From contig NW_025062477.1 in assembly GCF_000002995.4 (NCBI RefSeq), positions 10,202,649-10,266,648 of the forward strand: DNA of 64,000 nt, written 5' to 3'. Origin of the DNA: Brugia malayi (lineage: Eukaryota; Nematoda; Chromadorea; Rhabditida; Onchocercidae). Below are positions 1 through 17,714 of the stretch, one piece after another. Both the position numbers and the translations under genes were made by a program. Under the pieces are notes generated by a model. That model was not told the DNA's origin. It did no database searches and saw only the letters and a list, made by a program, of their open reading frames with translations. Within the stretch, counting starts at the first letter, position 1. Every line of letters starts with the position of its first letter.

Positions 1-704
1 CTAATTAATTAAGAAAAGATATTTTCTTGTCAGATATTTTCAAATTAAAAATTTCATTTATAATTATAATATTTTCAAATTTTTTAGTATTTCATGTTAT
101 ATGAAAATAATATCTGAAATTAAATATCTAAAGAAGGAATAAATAAAAGAAAAGAGAAGCTAATTAATTGACTAATAAACTTAATATACTAATAAATTCT
201 AATTATTGTTAATCATAATCAGAAATAAAAATAATAAATTAAAACAGTTTTATGTTTCAATAGAAATATTATTTTATTTTATATTAGATTAATTTTTCTT
301 AATATTACAAAAAAAAAAAAATTAGACACAAAAATTAACGATTATTAGATAAAAATTGAAATATTAGATTAATTTTAATATTTGATATTATTAGATTAGT
401 GAATTAATAAATTGAAAACTTGTTAAAATATAATACATTAATTTTTATTAGTTATATGTTATAATAAAAAAATTATTATTTTGTCATATGATTTATTTTT
501 TTAATATTAGATTAATTTAAATTTAGATCAAAATTTAAATAATAATTTTTCTATTAGATAATATTAGAATTTATAAAACTAAAAAAAAATAACTTATCAA
601 AATAATGCATGTGATGATAAATTTTTTTTTTTTAAAAAAAAAGTTTTATCTTATCTATAAATGATAATTTTGCTAATTGGTTAATTAATTATAATTAATT
701 TTAG
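1..704. other. AT-rich flank; intron 1 of the tubulin gene
   Basis: Almost entirely A and T with short homopolymer runs. The reading frame starting at 705 encodes residue 2 onward of alpha-tubulin directly after TTTTAG, so this stretch should be the 3' part of an intron that follows the initiator ATG, a common intron position in animal alpha-tubulin genes. I looked for an ATG immediately followed by a GT donor and found none, so the start exon is probably to the left of the window. No other gene is seen here. Confidence 0.6.
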
Positions 705-5640
<4,936 letters not shown>

Positions 5641-6660
5641 TTTAATTATTGAAAAATAATTATTAATTAAGTTATGAAAAAAATTATCGATTGAATTAAA
5701 AAAGAGAAAAAAAAAATTTTTTTATTCAAATATTATGATTTTAAGTGGTTTTTTTTTTCATTTTTATTCCTTAACATGCATTAAATTTTTAAAACTTTAA
5801 TTATCAAAAACTTTTTATTATTTTCAAAATATATTTACATATTTTTTTTTTCGCATTTTTGTTTATAAAATATATTTATACTAAATAATTACACAAAATT
5901 ATGAATGGAATGTAGTATCTTTGTTTAAATTAAAATATAATTTGAATTTTGTTTTGTGATAATTAACACAAAGTATATTAACATTTTTTTAAATAAAAAA
6001 TAAATTTTTTTGTAACTGAAATAGTTTCTTATCATTTTTTCACTCTAAAGTTATCACTTCGCATTTCTTATTCAAAAGTTACAAAATTCATTTCAAATTT
6101 TTTTCGAAATTTATAAGTGTTGCTTTATAATCATTGTATTTTTCATTTTTTTTTTTACATTTGTAATTCACTATTTTAAAAGTTTTAAAACCCTTTTTGA
6201 AAAATACAAATTAACTTTTAATTTAAGTTAATTTTTACTCGAATGATTATAATATTTTAGCTATGCATCTTTTTTTTTTTTTTTGGGTTCTCTAAACAAT
6301 TTAAATCAGATTGCAAAGAAAAAAAAGCATTAATACTATGAAAATTTAATTTTTTTTTTATTTAATTTAAATGTATCAAATTTAAGTTAAATATTTATAA
6401 AATGAAAAAGAGAAGGAAGAATGGAAGAAAACGGAGTGAATTTTGATTGAAAATGAGCAAAATTTTTTTTTTTTTTGTTTTTTGTTTCTATTTGATATAT
6501 CAATTCACTAATACTAAAATCAATATTGAAACAATCGATTAATTAATTTTAAATCAATGAAAAATATTAAATATACAAAGTTATTATAATTTTTTATTTT
6601 ACATATGTTCTTTAATCCATACAATACTAAAGTGATGATACAAATAAATTTCTATTTTAA
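5641..6660. other. Tubulin 3' flank, no gene seen
   Basis: Long T and A runs downstream of the tubulin stop. AATAAA-like signals occur near 5990-6003 in an A-rich context and could serve polyadenylation, but such strings are common here by composition alone. Nothing else is recognisable. Confidence 0.5.
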
Positions 6661-6665
6661 TTGTT

Positions 6666-6945
6666 TACACACACATGCACACACACACAAACATGCATAC
6701 AAGTACGTACATACACAAGTATGCATACACATGCACACACACACACACACAAACATGCATACAAGTACGTACATACACAAGTATGCATACACATACACAC
6801 ACACACACACACAAACATGCATACAAGTACGTACATACACAAGTATGCATACACATACACACACACACACACACAAACATGCATACAAGTACGTACATAC
6901 ACAAGTATGCATACACATACACACATACATACATACACGTGCATA
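6666..6945. repeat. Minisatellite, 62-bp period, with CA tracts
   Basis: Four near-identical units begin at 6689, 6751, 6813 and 6875. Each joins an AAACATGCATACAAGTACG segment with palindromic GTACGTAC and ATGCAT cores to a short CA-dinucleotide run. Spacing is exactly 62 bp each time, so the array arose by tandem duplication rather than as a simple CA microsatellite. All six open frames through it are by-products of the repeat and encode only His/Thr/Tyr or Cys/Val strings. Confidence 0.95.
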
Positions 6946-7033
6946 ACTATACACACTCAACTTCAAAACACTAATTGAATTCATCTTATAAACAAACTTT
7001 TTTCTTCTTTCGTTTTTTTTTTTTGGTCCTTTT

Positions 7034-7080
7034 CTGTCATGTTTGCAATTTTTGTCGGATGACAGAAGAAAATGTGACAG
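7034..7080. promoter_or_regulatory. TGACAG motif cluster with short inverted repeat
   Basis: CTGTCA at 7034-7039 and TGACAG at 7060-7065 and 7075-7080 lie within 47 bp, in a patch of more mixed composition (about 7020-7180) inside an A/T desert. The first two lie in an 8-bp inverted repeat, TTCTGTCA and TGACAGAA. TGACAG is the core recognised by TALE homeodomain (MEIS-type) proteins. Function is inferred from motif content only. Confidence 0.25.
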
Positions 7081-7582
7081 TATAGCGACAGCTTATCATG
7101 TCAACTTCGTCTTCCATCTATTCCTGTCCCGTTCCCACTCCTCTTCTTTCCTTCTCCTTTTCGTCGCTTCACCGCCACTTTACTTCTTATTTTTTTTTCT
7201 TTTTTTTTTTGAAATTCATTCATATATTTATGTATGATATTAATTTTGTAAATGATATTATTTGTTTTTATTTTATTTGATTTATTTCAAACTTTTTTCC
7301 ACTTAAAAAAATTGAAATTTTGTCAGAATATATGTGTGTTGTTCTTCTTTGTTTTTTTTTTTTTTTTTTTTTGTTTATATTTTTGTTTGTTATCTTAGCA
7401 TATATTTCAATTCAATTAGTTTAAAATTTAAAACAGAATTTTACCAAAATTTTTAGATGTCAAGATGTTATTAAAATGTAAACTTTGTACTTATATTATT
7501 ATAATGTGTAAAATTTTTAAGAATATTAAAAAAAAAAGATACTTTATCAATATATATGAGAATGATCTAATATTCAAAGCTA

Positions 7583-7850
7583 TTTTATCACTACACGTCA
7601 ATATCTCAAGCTATTTTATCACTACACGTCAATATCTTAAACTATTTTATCATTACACGCAAGATTGATGCAATATCTATGATTTTTTTTATCATTGCAC
7701 GTAAAATATCATCATATTTAACACTGTTTTATCATAATAATTTTTTATCATAACAGAATGATATGATATTTAACAGCTTTATCATAACACGTGAGCACGT
7801 AAGAGTGAAACGATATCAAAAATTGTTTTATCATAACACGTAAGAATGAC
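7583..7850. repeat. Degenerate array of TTTTATCA + ACACGT units
   Basis: Eight occurrences of a TTTTATCA-type core start near 7583, 7615, 7645, 7686, 7726, 7743, 7777 and 7825, most followed within a few bases by ACACGT or GCACGT. Spacing varies from about 17 to 48 bp, so it is an old, diverged tandem array. Each core carries a GATA motif (TTATC on this strand) beside a CACGT half E-box, so a regulatory role is possible though unproven. Confidence 0.75.
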
Positions 7851-10800
7851 TTAATATTTAAGATCAGAAAAAAAGAAAAAAAAAAACACGTTTTCATTAT
7901 TTATACGTGAATATCATTTTGTTTGTATTAAAATTAATTTGTTTAAATAAAAGTACGAAATGACTAATACAAATTATACCAGTATTTTATATTTCGTCAT
8001 AATAATAATAAAAAAATAAAAAAATTTCAAAACAGGAATTTGCATTATTATTTCATTTCTTAATTTTACTTATCGCCCTCAAATAAATTTCTATATTTAG
8101 CTTATCAAATTTTTAACCTTCTCAATTTGGTTATTTTAATTCATTAATTTTAATTTAATATTCAATTAATATAATTTATTCCTATTTAATGTCATGTTCT
8201 CGCTTTTTTTTTTTAAAGTTTATCAAAATATTTTGCAAATTTTACCAATTTAACATTTTTTGGATTATTTATTTTCTTTTTAATTCAAGCTAAAAAATAT
8301 TTATTAAAATTATCTGAGATAAATATTCATTAAAAGTTGAAGAAAAATATTTATTGAAATTAAAAAAAAATATGTATATTACAGCAAATCTGATGCAAAA
8401 CCAATATGATTAATATCATTATGACTTTTAATGTTCATTTGTTAATAATATGCTTTCCTTATCATTTTCTTCTCTTATCATCTTATCAATTTTTTTTTTT
8501 CGGCATTGCTTTTTTACGTTACTTTGTTGTTCGATTAAAAAATATTCAACAAGAGAGTGCATTCTTCTTTTTTTTGGATGGAAAAAAAATTTTTATGATT
8601 ATTACTTGAGCTTATCAGTTTCAAAATTTACAGACAAAAGTTTCTAATGATAATAATAATAAAATGATTTTGAAATGACTGTAATAAAAGTAATTTTTTT
8701 AGTTGCAAAAAAAGAAAAAAATTAAAAAAGTAATGTTCGAAACGAATAATATGCAAAAACAATTTAAATTATTAATTAGAATTTTAAGAAAATAAAATAA
8801 ATAAAAAAATTGGTAAGAATAAAAATATTAATTAATTAATAATAACGACAATTTATAGTATGTGACAATGATATAAGCAATGTGTAACAATAATTTTGAA
8901 AAAACAATCCAATTAATTAAAAAAAAAAACTTTTTTTCCCTTTTGTTCTTTCTTTTAAAAATGCAACAGTTAAATGTTTTATTTTACAATTAATGCTAAA
9001 ATAATTTTTTTTTTCAAACGAGAAAAAATAAAAAAAATTCATTCCTATTATCAATTTTTTGTTTTTGAAAAAAGAAAAATTTGCTTGAATTTAATAAAAT
9101 GTAATTGCGTTTTTATTCTCACAATTCAAACATTTCTATAATTTATTAGTTAAAATTTGCTAATCCTTTTTGATTTCTTTTATAATTTAAAAACGAAATT
9201 TTGAATTAGAAGAAAATTTTTTTAACAAATCAAATAATGCTTTAATAATATTCTTAATATTTCCTTTTTTCATCATCTTTTATTTTTGTTTTTAAATTTG
9301 GTACTAAAGAAAAAAAACTTTTCTTATTTATCTTTTTTTTTTAAGATATATTAAATATATTTTGCATATTTTGTTAGTTTACTTTTTATTTTTAGTTATT
9401 TAAACTTTTTTTTTTTTTTTTTAACTTTTGAATGAAATTTTTTTTTTCTCTCTGAGCTGAATAACATATTTATCAAAGAAACTTATTCACAGTGTATTCA
9501 TCGTATTTGTTTGATTTATTATAAGTAACGTTGATGCAAGTTTACTTAGCATTTAAATCATATTATAATCTTTGGCCAATTGATTTTTTAAACATTATTT
9601 TTTTTAAAATTTAAAAACAAAAATAAATTATTTTTTCAAGATTTGATAGAGCTTTCTAATAGCAAATAGTTATTGGTATAATTTTAATAAATTGATGAAA
9701 CAAATTTAGCATTTAAATAAATGTTACTAAATTAAATTGTTTGAAAGCATTAAAAATAATTTGGCACAAATTTTACTTCTAATTAAAAGTTGCTTTTTAC
9801 TAAAAAAAAATCGCGAATTCTATCAAATTTATAGATTTGATTTCAAATTTTAAAGATAAATTATTTATTTTCATCATCTTTTATAATAGATAATACTTAT
9901 GAAACGATTTTTTTCTTTTTTAATCTAAAAAATTTTTTTAACAAACCAAGAAAAAAAATTGGCAAAATATTTTTCGGTTTATAAAATTTTAAAAGACTTT
10001 ATAATGAATTGAGAGCATTTATTTATGATACAAAATAAAAAAACGAAAATTCTTTCTTCCGGTTTATTTATTTTCTTTTCAGTATATTTTTATCAAAAAT
10101 AAGAAAAGCTAATAAAAAATAAATAAATCAAAAAAAGTTTTTCCACTAAGATTTTAAAAATAATTTCAAATAAATTAAAGCAAAAAGAAAAGATAAAATG
10201 AAAAAAAAAAAATCATACAACAATATTTTCATTTTCCTTTTAGAATATTTTTAGTAAATAAGAAAAACTAAGAAAAAAACGAAAAAAAAAAGAAATTTTT
10301 CTATTGAAATTTTAAAGGTTTTTTTCTTTTTTTTTTTTTTTGAAATGAACTAAAAACATTCTTTATGACATAAAAAACGAAAGAAAAAAAAAGTAAATAA
10401 GCAAATAATAATATTATTATTTGAACTTTTTGTCATTTCCGTTCTTTTTAATTTTTTTTCTTCCCTTTTTTTTTAACTTTTACAAATAAACTAAAAAAAT
10501 AATTTACTAATTTTGTCAAGAAAATTGTTAAAATTGAAAAAAGTTGAAAAATTATTTTCTTTAATTGTTTTAAAATCAAATTTTGTTTACATATTCAATT
10601 TTTTACTAAAATCTTTTTTCTTTTTTCAATTATTTATTTGCTTAATTATAAAATTCTAAATAAAAAAAAAATATTTAAATTTACCAAATATTTTTTTCTA
10701 CTTTTCTTTTTTTTCTAACTTCTTCTCCCTCCCTCTTTCTCTTGCTCTTCATCCTTCTCTCTCTCTCTCTTTGAATATTACAAATTCAATAGCGAAATTC

Positions 10801-10918
10801 AAAAAAAAGTCATAATTTTCATTTTTCAAAGAAAATATGAATATCGTTTGTTTAAACAATGTACTATTTGTTTACATTTCCATATTTTATACTATATAAA
10901 AGACCATTTATAATATAA
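7851..10918. other. Gene-free A/T-rich intergenic DNA
   Basis: Three kilobases of mixed A/T sequence with many T(8-16) and A(8-12) tracts. Near 10720-10770 there is a pyrimidine-rich CTTCTCCCTCCC/TCTCTC patch. No exon-like block flanked by splice sites and carrying a family motif was found on either strand. Confidence 0.5.
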
Positions 10919-11335
10919 AATGTGTGTATGTGTATGTATGCGTGTGTGTATGTATTTGCATGTGTGTGCGTGTATGTCTACGTGTACGTGTGCATGTATG
11001 TTTGTCTCTGCGCATGTTTGCGTAAGTGTGTGTCTGTTTCTGCATATGTGTTCGTGTGTATATTTTACGTATATTTCTATATGTATCTACGTATATGTGA
11101 CGTGTATACGTGTGCTTGTATGTGTTGTACGTATGTAGCTGAGCGTATGTTTTTTTGCACTTGTTAGTACGTGTGCGTGTTTGTGTGTGTATGTGTTCAC
11201 GGATAAAAACGTGTATGTCTCTCTATACGTGTATGCACACATATATAGTTTATGTGTGTATGTGTTCACGTATAAAAACGTGTATGTCCCATGTATGTGT
11301 GTATGTCCCTCTACACGTGTATGCACACATATACA
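10919..11335. repeat. TG-rich degenerate microsatellite with 69-bp duplication
   Basis: Interrupted (TG)n/(GTAT)n sequence. Inside it a longer unit containing ATGTGTTCAC followed by ATAAAAACGTGTATGTC appears twice, from about 11184 and 11253, a 69-bp step. A further motif, ACGTGTATGCACACATATA, recurs near 11227 and 11314. Open frames through it are Cys/Val/Tyr repeats and are not genes. Confidence 0.9.
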
Positions 11336-11527
11336 CCTTTTTATAACCGTCTGCGAATAAATTTTGTTTTCATTCTAAAATTTTTTCCGAAATATTTTGC
11401 TTTTTTCTTTTGAAAGAGCTTAAAAGAATTATTTGCTTGAATTCTCTCTTTTTTTCTCTTTTATTTTCTTCATTTAATTTTTTAGCATTTTTTTCTTGTA
11501 GCATTTATTTGATATTTGCTTCTTTTA

Positions 11528-11752
11528 CATGCATGCATATGTGTGCATGTGTGTGTGTGTGTGTGTGTGTTTGTGTCGGTATGGTATGTATATATGTGTG
11601 TGTGCATGTGTGCATGTGTATGTGTATGCGTGTGCGTGCGTGTCTGTATAGTATGTATATGTGTCTATATATATATGTGTGTGTGTGTGTGCATGTCTGT
11701 ATGTGCATGTATGCGTGTACATGTGTGTATGTGTGTGTGTGTATGTACACTT
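11528..11752. repeat. Second TG-rich microsatellite
   Basis: Interrupted TG/TATG/TGCA repeat with several ATGTGTGTGTG blocks, similar in makeup to the tract 200 bp upstream. Frames through it give only low-complexity peptides. Confidence 0.9.
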
Positions 11753-14700
11753 ATCTAATTGCATTTAATTTTTGATTTCTTAAAAATTGCATATAAAATT
11801 GATTACCTTTTTCATATAAATCTCAAAAAACAGCGAAATTCAAATTTGTAATATTATTTTAAATTATAAATTAGCAAATATAATTTATAATTTAAAATTT
11901 TTATTTAAAAAAAATACCAAAAAAGCATTAAGCAAAATGATCTTTTCATAAGAAATTAATAAATATTAGTAATATCAAAATAATTAATTCAAAAAATTTT
12001 TTTCTGCAAAATTATATATTTTAACAAAAAAAGAAAAAACGAAATCCAATTCATTTTTAATTTATTGAGTTAATAAATTTAATGTTTATCATTTCAGTAT
12101 GTCAATGAATGAAATTAAGAGTTTTTTTTTTTTTTTTCTGGATTAAATTTCATTCATTTTAACACCTAAATGTTTTAATTTTTTACTTCCTTTTGAATTG
12201 AATTTTAGTAATTTTAATACCTGATTTTTTTTTTTAATTAATTTTATCTTAATTAACCTTAATTTGTATGAATAATTTCTTCGCCTAGCAATAATTTAAT
12301 TAATTCGAAAAATTTTGATTCTTTTCCATTTTTCATTTCTTTTTTTTTGTTAATTTTTTTTTTGAAAAAAATTTTAATATTTTTGTTTTCTTCAAATTTT
12401 TCATTTTTTAAAATATATCTCCAAATTAATCTAATATTTTCATTATTTCATTCATCTCTATCATCTATCGATCTCTTCATTAATTATTTAATTTAATTTT
12501 TTTTTTTTTTTAATGAAACAAATTAAAATTAATCCATTTTGTTTTTTTTCAGAAATTATTAAAAAGTAATCATAAATTCAAAAATTTAATTTCAATTTTC
12601 TACTGTAATTCAAATAAATTCGTAAAAAAAAAACGATAAAAAGGCAAATTTTCCATCCTATTTGTTTGATAAATTAAATTAAATGCACAACAAAAATTTG
12701 GAAAGTTTAATTAATTTAACACATTTATCATACATAAAAATAATTTTAATTAATAAATTAAATGATAATTTTAATGATTGAAAAAACTTAATTAATATAA
12801 CTTTCTTTTGCCATAAATTAAATAATTTTAATTAAAAAATTAAGCAATATTTGTAGTGATCAAAAAGTCTAATCAATATCAGTTGATCATTCTTATCTAA
12901 TCTAACTTTTTAATTTAAATCATTCATTTTTAATTCATTACATCTATTATCAAATAATAATAGAGAAAAAATTATTAATTAATCAATTATTGTTTGTTTT
13001 ACTAAAAATAAAATATTTATTACTTCAATTAATCTTTTTGCTTTTTCAAAGAAAAAAGGAAACGAAAAAATTTTGCTTAAATCTTTTTATTTAAAATTTA
13101 ATAAAATAATTATTTATAATTAAATGAAATAAGGAGCAATGTTTTTAGTAATATTTAAATTTTATTTCTATTTCATTTAAAATATATATTATGTATATTT
13201 TGATAATATAAAATTGGCAAAAATTATTAGTATTTCATTTAAATGTTTTTAGTATTTTTTGTTTTCGATTTTTGTTTTTAAAAATGAAAAAGAAAAATAT
13301 TAAATTTGATTTTTTGTTAATTGTTTAAATAGAAAACAGCATGAAAATATGAAATTATTATCGAAATTACATTTGTGCAAATTATTATAGCAAAAAAAAA
13401 AAAAAAAATTGGAAATGAAATTTTGAAAATGTAAAAAAATTTGGCAAATTTTTCTTCTTATATTTACTTTTTTTTTTACTTTTATCATTAAAATTTTTTT
13501 TTTTTAAAAAAAAAATTAACTTTTTATCATTGAATTTCATATTACCAACAAAATATATATGCTTCTCTTGTTTATAGCATAAAAAAAATTTTAAAAACTT
13601 TTAAAAAATGGAATATAACATTTATACGTTTCAAATTTTAAAAAATAGTTAAAAATTGGAATTGATAAAAATAAACAATTTAAGCATCATTTAATATTAA
13701 TTTAATTTAATAAGCTAATGATAAACTTTAATCAGATAAGCTAAAATCATAATTTATAATTAAATAATTATTCAATGACTAATAAATATTTAAGTAACAA
13801 TTATAAATAATAGTATCTAAAGTTAATTTAATTGTTTCATTTTAAATTAATTTACCATCATCTATTATTTCTTTTTTTAAATAATTTTGTTTGTTAGATA
13901 CTTTTTCACCGTTGTATAATTTTTAGTTTTGCATTTTTCATTTTTGTATTCTGATTTTAACCTTTCGAGGAAAAACTTTAAATTTGCAATCGAAGAAAAA
14001 AACTTTAAATTTTTGTTTGGTACAATTTTTTTTGGAAAGTTTTTTAATGATTATTTAAGTTCAATTCATTAATTCACACTGCAAACGAATTTTACACAAA
14101 TATTTTTTGTAGAAAATAATAAATAATAAGAAAAAAATTAAAATAAAATTAAATTTGCATATTGTTTCAATTTAAAGAAACATTATTATTAAGTTAAAAA
14201 AAAAATATATGATATTAGTATCCAATAAAATTAATTTCTAATTCCATTTAAAAAAAAAAAATATTAAATATTTTAGAAAAAGTTTTAATAAAATATATCA
14301 TTATTAAAAGATATTATGTTTTTATTTATTTTTCTTTATTTACTAAATATTTAGAAATAACCTTGTTTACACTTTTTACCTTTATCATAGTTAATTATTA
14401 ATTTATTTTATATTTCAAATAAAAAATTTGCTAATTTTTTTTTCTTTTTTTTTATTTTTTAAATTTTTGAATACATTTGTTTTTATTTTTATTATTGTTT
14501 ATTAGCTTTCTTAAAAAGTCTCTTTACTTTTTTTCTTTTCTTTTAAAAATTTTCAATTTCTAAAATATATTTTTTTTTGAAATGAATGAATAAATTTGCA
14601 TCGAAATTGCAAATATATATATTTCACAGTTTGAAATTTATCAAAAAGTATAAAAGTAATTAATTTCTATCAAATCAATTTTATGCTTGAAATAATCAAA

Positions 14701-15029
14701 ATAAGCAAATAAAATAAGTTTTGGATGCAATGCAAAATAAGCGAAAATAATTTGTGAAATTAATTATTTGGTTTAACAAAATTTTAACTTTTCAAAATTT
14801 GAATTGTTTAATGTGCTAAATTACATTAAACTAAAATTGTAATACATTAAAATTTCATGAAAATACTAATTAATTTTAATTCAAATATTTGTCTGAACAT
14901 TGCATAATCAGAAAATTAGTTAACACTCGGAGAAAAGATCGTTTTTTCCGGATTTATTTAACACTTAAGCATCGGACAAACCGGAAAATTAGTTAACACA
15001 TAAAAAGCATTAATAGCCAATAATATATT
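11753..15029. other. Gene-free A/T-rich intergenic DNA
   Basis: A and T dominated, with many TTAATTAA-like strings and homopolymers. A 17-bp sequence ending AAAATTAGTTAACAC occurs at 14910-14926 and again at 14983-14999, just before the (TTA)n block. No exon is recognisable. Confidence 0.5.
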
Positions 15030-15087
15030 ATTATTGTTATTGCTATTATTATTGTTATTGTCATTATTATTACTATTGCTATTATTA

Positions 15088-15182
<95 letters not shown>

Positions 15183-15350
15183 GTTATTATTATCGTTATT
15201 GTTATTTTATTATTATTATTATTGTCATTATTTTTGTTATTATTATTATTATTGTTATCATCATCATCATTACTATTATTGTTATTATTATTACAATTGT
15301 TATTATTATCATTATTATTATTACTACTAATATTATTATCATTATGATAG
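15030..15350. repeat. Long (TTA)n / (TTG) trinucleotide microsatellite
   Basis: About 320 bp of ATT-type trinucleotide repeat. The longest uninterrupted run, about 15114-15180, is pure TTA; the ends are mixed with TTG, TCA and CTA variants. The 98-residue poly-Leu/Tyr open frame here is an artefact of the repeat. Confidence 0.97.
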
Positions 15351-17678
15351 ATTATGATTATACTAAAATTTATATTTCATTACGGTTAATTTTGAAATGT
15401 TTGCACAGTAAGCTTAGGATTTCATTCGTTTTGATAAAATTTTATTCCAATATTAAAATTTTAAACTTCCTTCTATTTAATTCAAAAATTCATTGCAAAT
15501 TTAAATGATTGAAATGTGTTAAATATAACATTCCCTTTTATTACCGAAAAAAAAAAAAAACAAAAACAAACAAACAAACAAACTTTTGATATCTAATGAA
15601 AGGACTATTAGTTTGTTATTTTTTTTTTATTTAAAAATTTTTAATCATTTATTCATTTTTACTTATTTCTTCCTTCTTTGTTTTATTTTCTTCGTTTTTC
15701 TCTTAAAAAAAAAAATTAGAAACAGAGTTGAAGAAAGAAAAATTTTTTTAAATGTTTTAAAAAATTACATTCAAACTGTTTTTTATCAAAAAAAAATAAT
15801 AATAATAATTTCTTTTCTTAATTTTTTTTCCTTTTTTTTTTTTTTTTTCAAATATTTTGTTTAAAAAAATTGTTAATGCAAAAGCAAAAACACGTCATTT
15901 TAACACTTCTTGAAAGAAAGAAAAAAAAAATTAGAAGATAAGAACAAAAAAAAAAAAGAAAAATCATTGCATTTCAAAGTATTAAATTATTGCTTATACA
16001 TTAATTTTTTCATAGAATAAACACTTTTCTTTCTTTTTTTGATTAAAAATAAATTTATTTTTTCATTCATTTTCTTCCACTTCAAAATATAATATAAAAA
16101 AAATTTTTTGAAAGATAAGTTTTTAAAAAAATTTTGCAAAAAATTTTTCATTTTTACTTTTTTCAATGCTTTTAACCATCTGTAAATGCTGCATTTCATT
16201 TTATAATAAATAATAATAATGATAATAAAAAATAATAATTATTATTATTATTTAAATTTTGATAATAATTTTGATTACTTAAATTGCTTCTATTCATTAA
16301 ATGATTTTTGATGTATTTATTTAATGTGAAAATGTTTTAAAAAAAAAAAAAAAAAAAAAAATGAAATGAAATGAAAAATAATTATTGTTAGAAGGAAATG
16401 TCAGCTGCATGCCTAAAGATAAGAAACTAAAAAAAAGAAAGAAAAGAAATAAATAAACTAAGTTCTAAAATAAAATGATGAGCAGATAAGTAATGATGCA
16501 ATTTTTTAAATGAAATGATATTTTTCTTAATTTTTTTTTTTAAATAATATTTCATGGCAGTTAATTCTAGATTAAATAATAGAAAAAACAAAAAATTTAA
16601 TTGCCTGCTAGCTATTGAAAACATTTAAGTTTGATGATGTGAAATTGAATTCAAAAATTTGTTAATCTTTTAAATTTTGCTAGAATTTCATAGTAGCATA
16701 AGGTTTAGTTTAATAGATGAAATTATTTATAAAATTTTTGAAATTTCTTTTGACAACCATTTTCCTTTCTTTTTTGTTTTTCTGTAAAATACTTTTGTAT
16801 ACTTTTAAAAATATTTTTTGAGTACACTAAGTAATGTAAAAAAATAAGTAAATAAGAATTAACTAAGATTTTTTTTTCATTTTGTTTATAATATAATCGA
16901 TTTAGCTTTTCGTTTTTTTTTTTTGTTTTTTTTTTCAGTACATTTCTGTAATAGAATTTAAATAATTTCAAATTAACATTTTTTTTTTGTTTGTTTTTTC
17001 ATTTTTTTTCTTTTTTTTTTGTTTACATTTTTATTTGGTATAATATTTTGATTTAATCATTTCTTTCTTCTTTTTGTTCAATTTTTTTCACACAAATACT
17101 AATATTATATTATTGATTAAATTTTTTGATTAATTAAATTTGTTAATATTACGTCAACTTTTCTTTTTTTTTTTGAATTTTTTGATTAATACATTAATGC
17201 AAACGAAATTAAAATTAATTTTTTAACTTTTTTTTTTTTTTTTTTTTAGGAATTCATCATCAAAATATACACATTAAATTCTATCAAAATTATTTTTCAA
17301 AAATTTATTTGAAAAACAAAAAAAGGAAAATTCTGATTCATTTCTTGCTTATTCTTATAGTATTAACTAATATTGTTTAACAATTTTTTTTTTTTAGATT
17401 TAGTCCTTTCGTATATTTTTAAGTAACATTTTGATATTTTCTTTTCATTTGTTCATTTTCCTTTTCCATTTTTCTTTTTTTCTGATATATATATTTAATC
17501 AATTTTTCTATTTTATTTCAGGCGAAAAAAAAAAATTTGCTTTTCACCTAATTTTTGTTTACTATTGAAATTTGAATCAAAAAAAGTAAACAAAAAAAAA
17601 AAAAAAAAGGAGAAAAAGGTTTGAAAAGAAAAAAAAAAAAACGAAGTAAGTATTTTGGGTGATATTGTGAATGAACTT
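15351..17678. other. Gene-free A/T-rich intergenic DNA upstream of TRPM
   Basis: A/T tracts continue, including an A(20) run near 16339 and T runs near 17229. Several short open frames rich in Phe, Lys and Asn exist on both strands, as expected in such composition; none shows a family motif or splice context that I can support. Confidence 0.5.
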
Positions 17679-17702
17679 ACGTGGACGACGTGGACGTGAC
17701 GT
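17679..17702. promoter_or_regulatory. ACGTG / TGACGT motif cluster
   Basis: A 24-bp GC-richer patch with three overlapping or adjacent ACGTG cores and a terminal TGACGT, standing out from the flanking A/T DNA. ACGTG is the hypoxia-response and bHLH/PAS core; TGACGT is a CRE/bZIP half site. It lies 12 bp upstream of the candidate leader exon and about 1.5 kb upstream of the TRPM ATG, so it may be part of a promoter. Based on motifs only. Confidence 0.25.
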
Positions 17703-17714
17703 TTCATTATTCAG

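Noticed and set aside
6605..6984. Six overlapping His/Thr/Tyr- or Cys/Val-rich open frames
   Set aside because: They are translations of the 62-bp minisatellite in every frame; no unique sequence, start context or splice signal.
10920..11775. Cys/Val-rich open frames in the TG tracts
   Set aside because: By-products of TG repeats, present in several frames and both strands at once.
15034..15330. 98-residue poly-Leu/Tyr frame
   Set aside because: Entirely encoded by the (TTA)n microsatellite.
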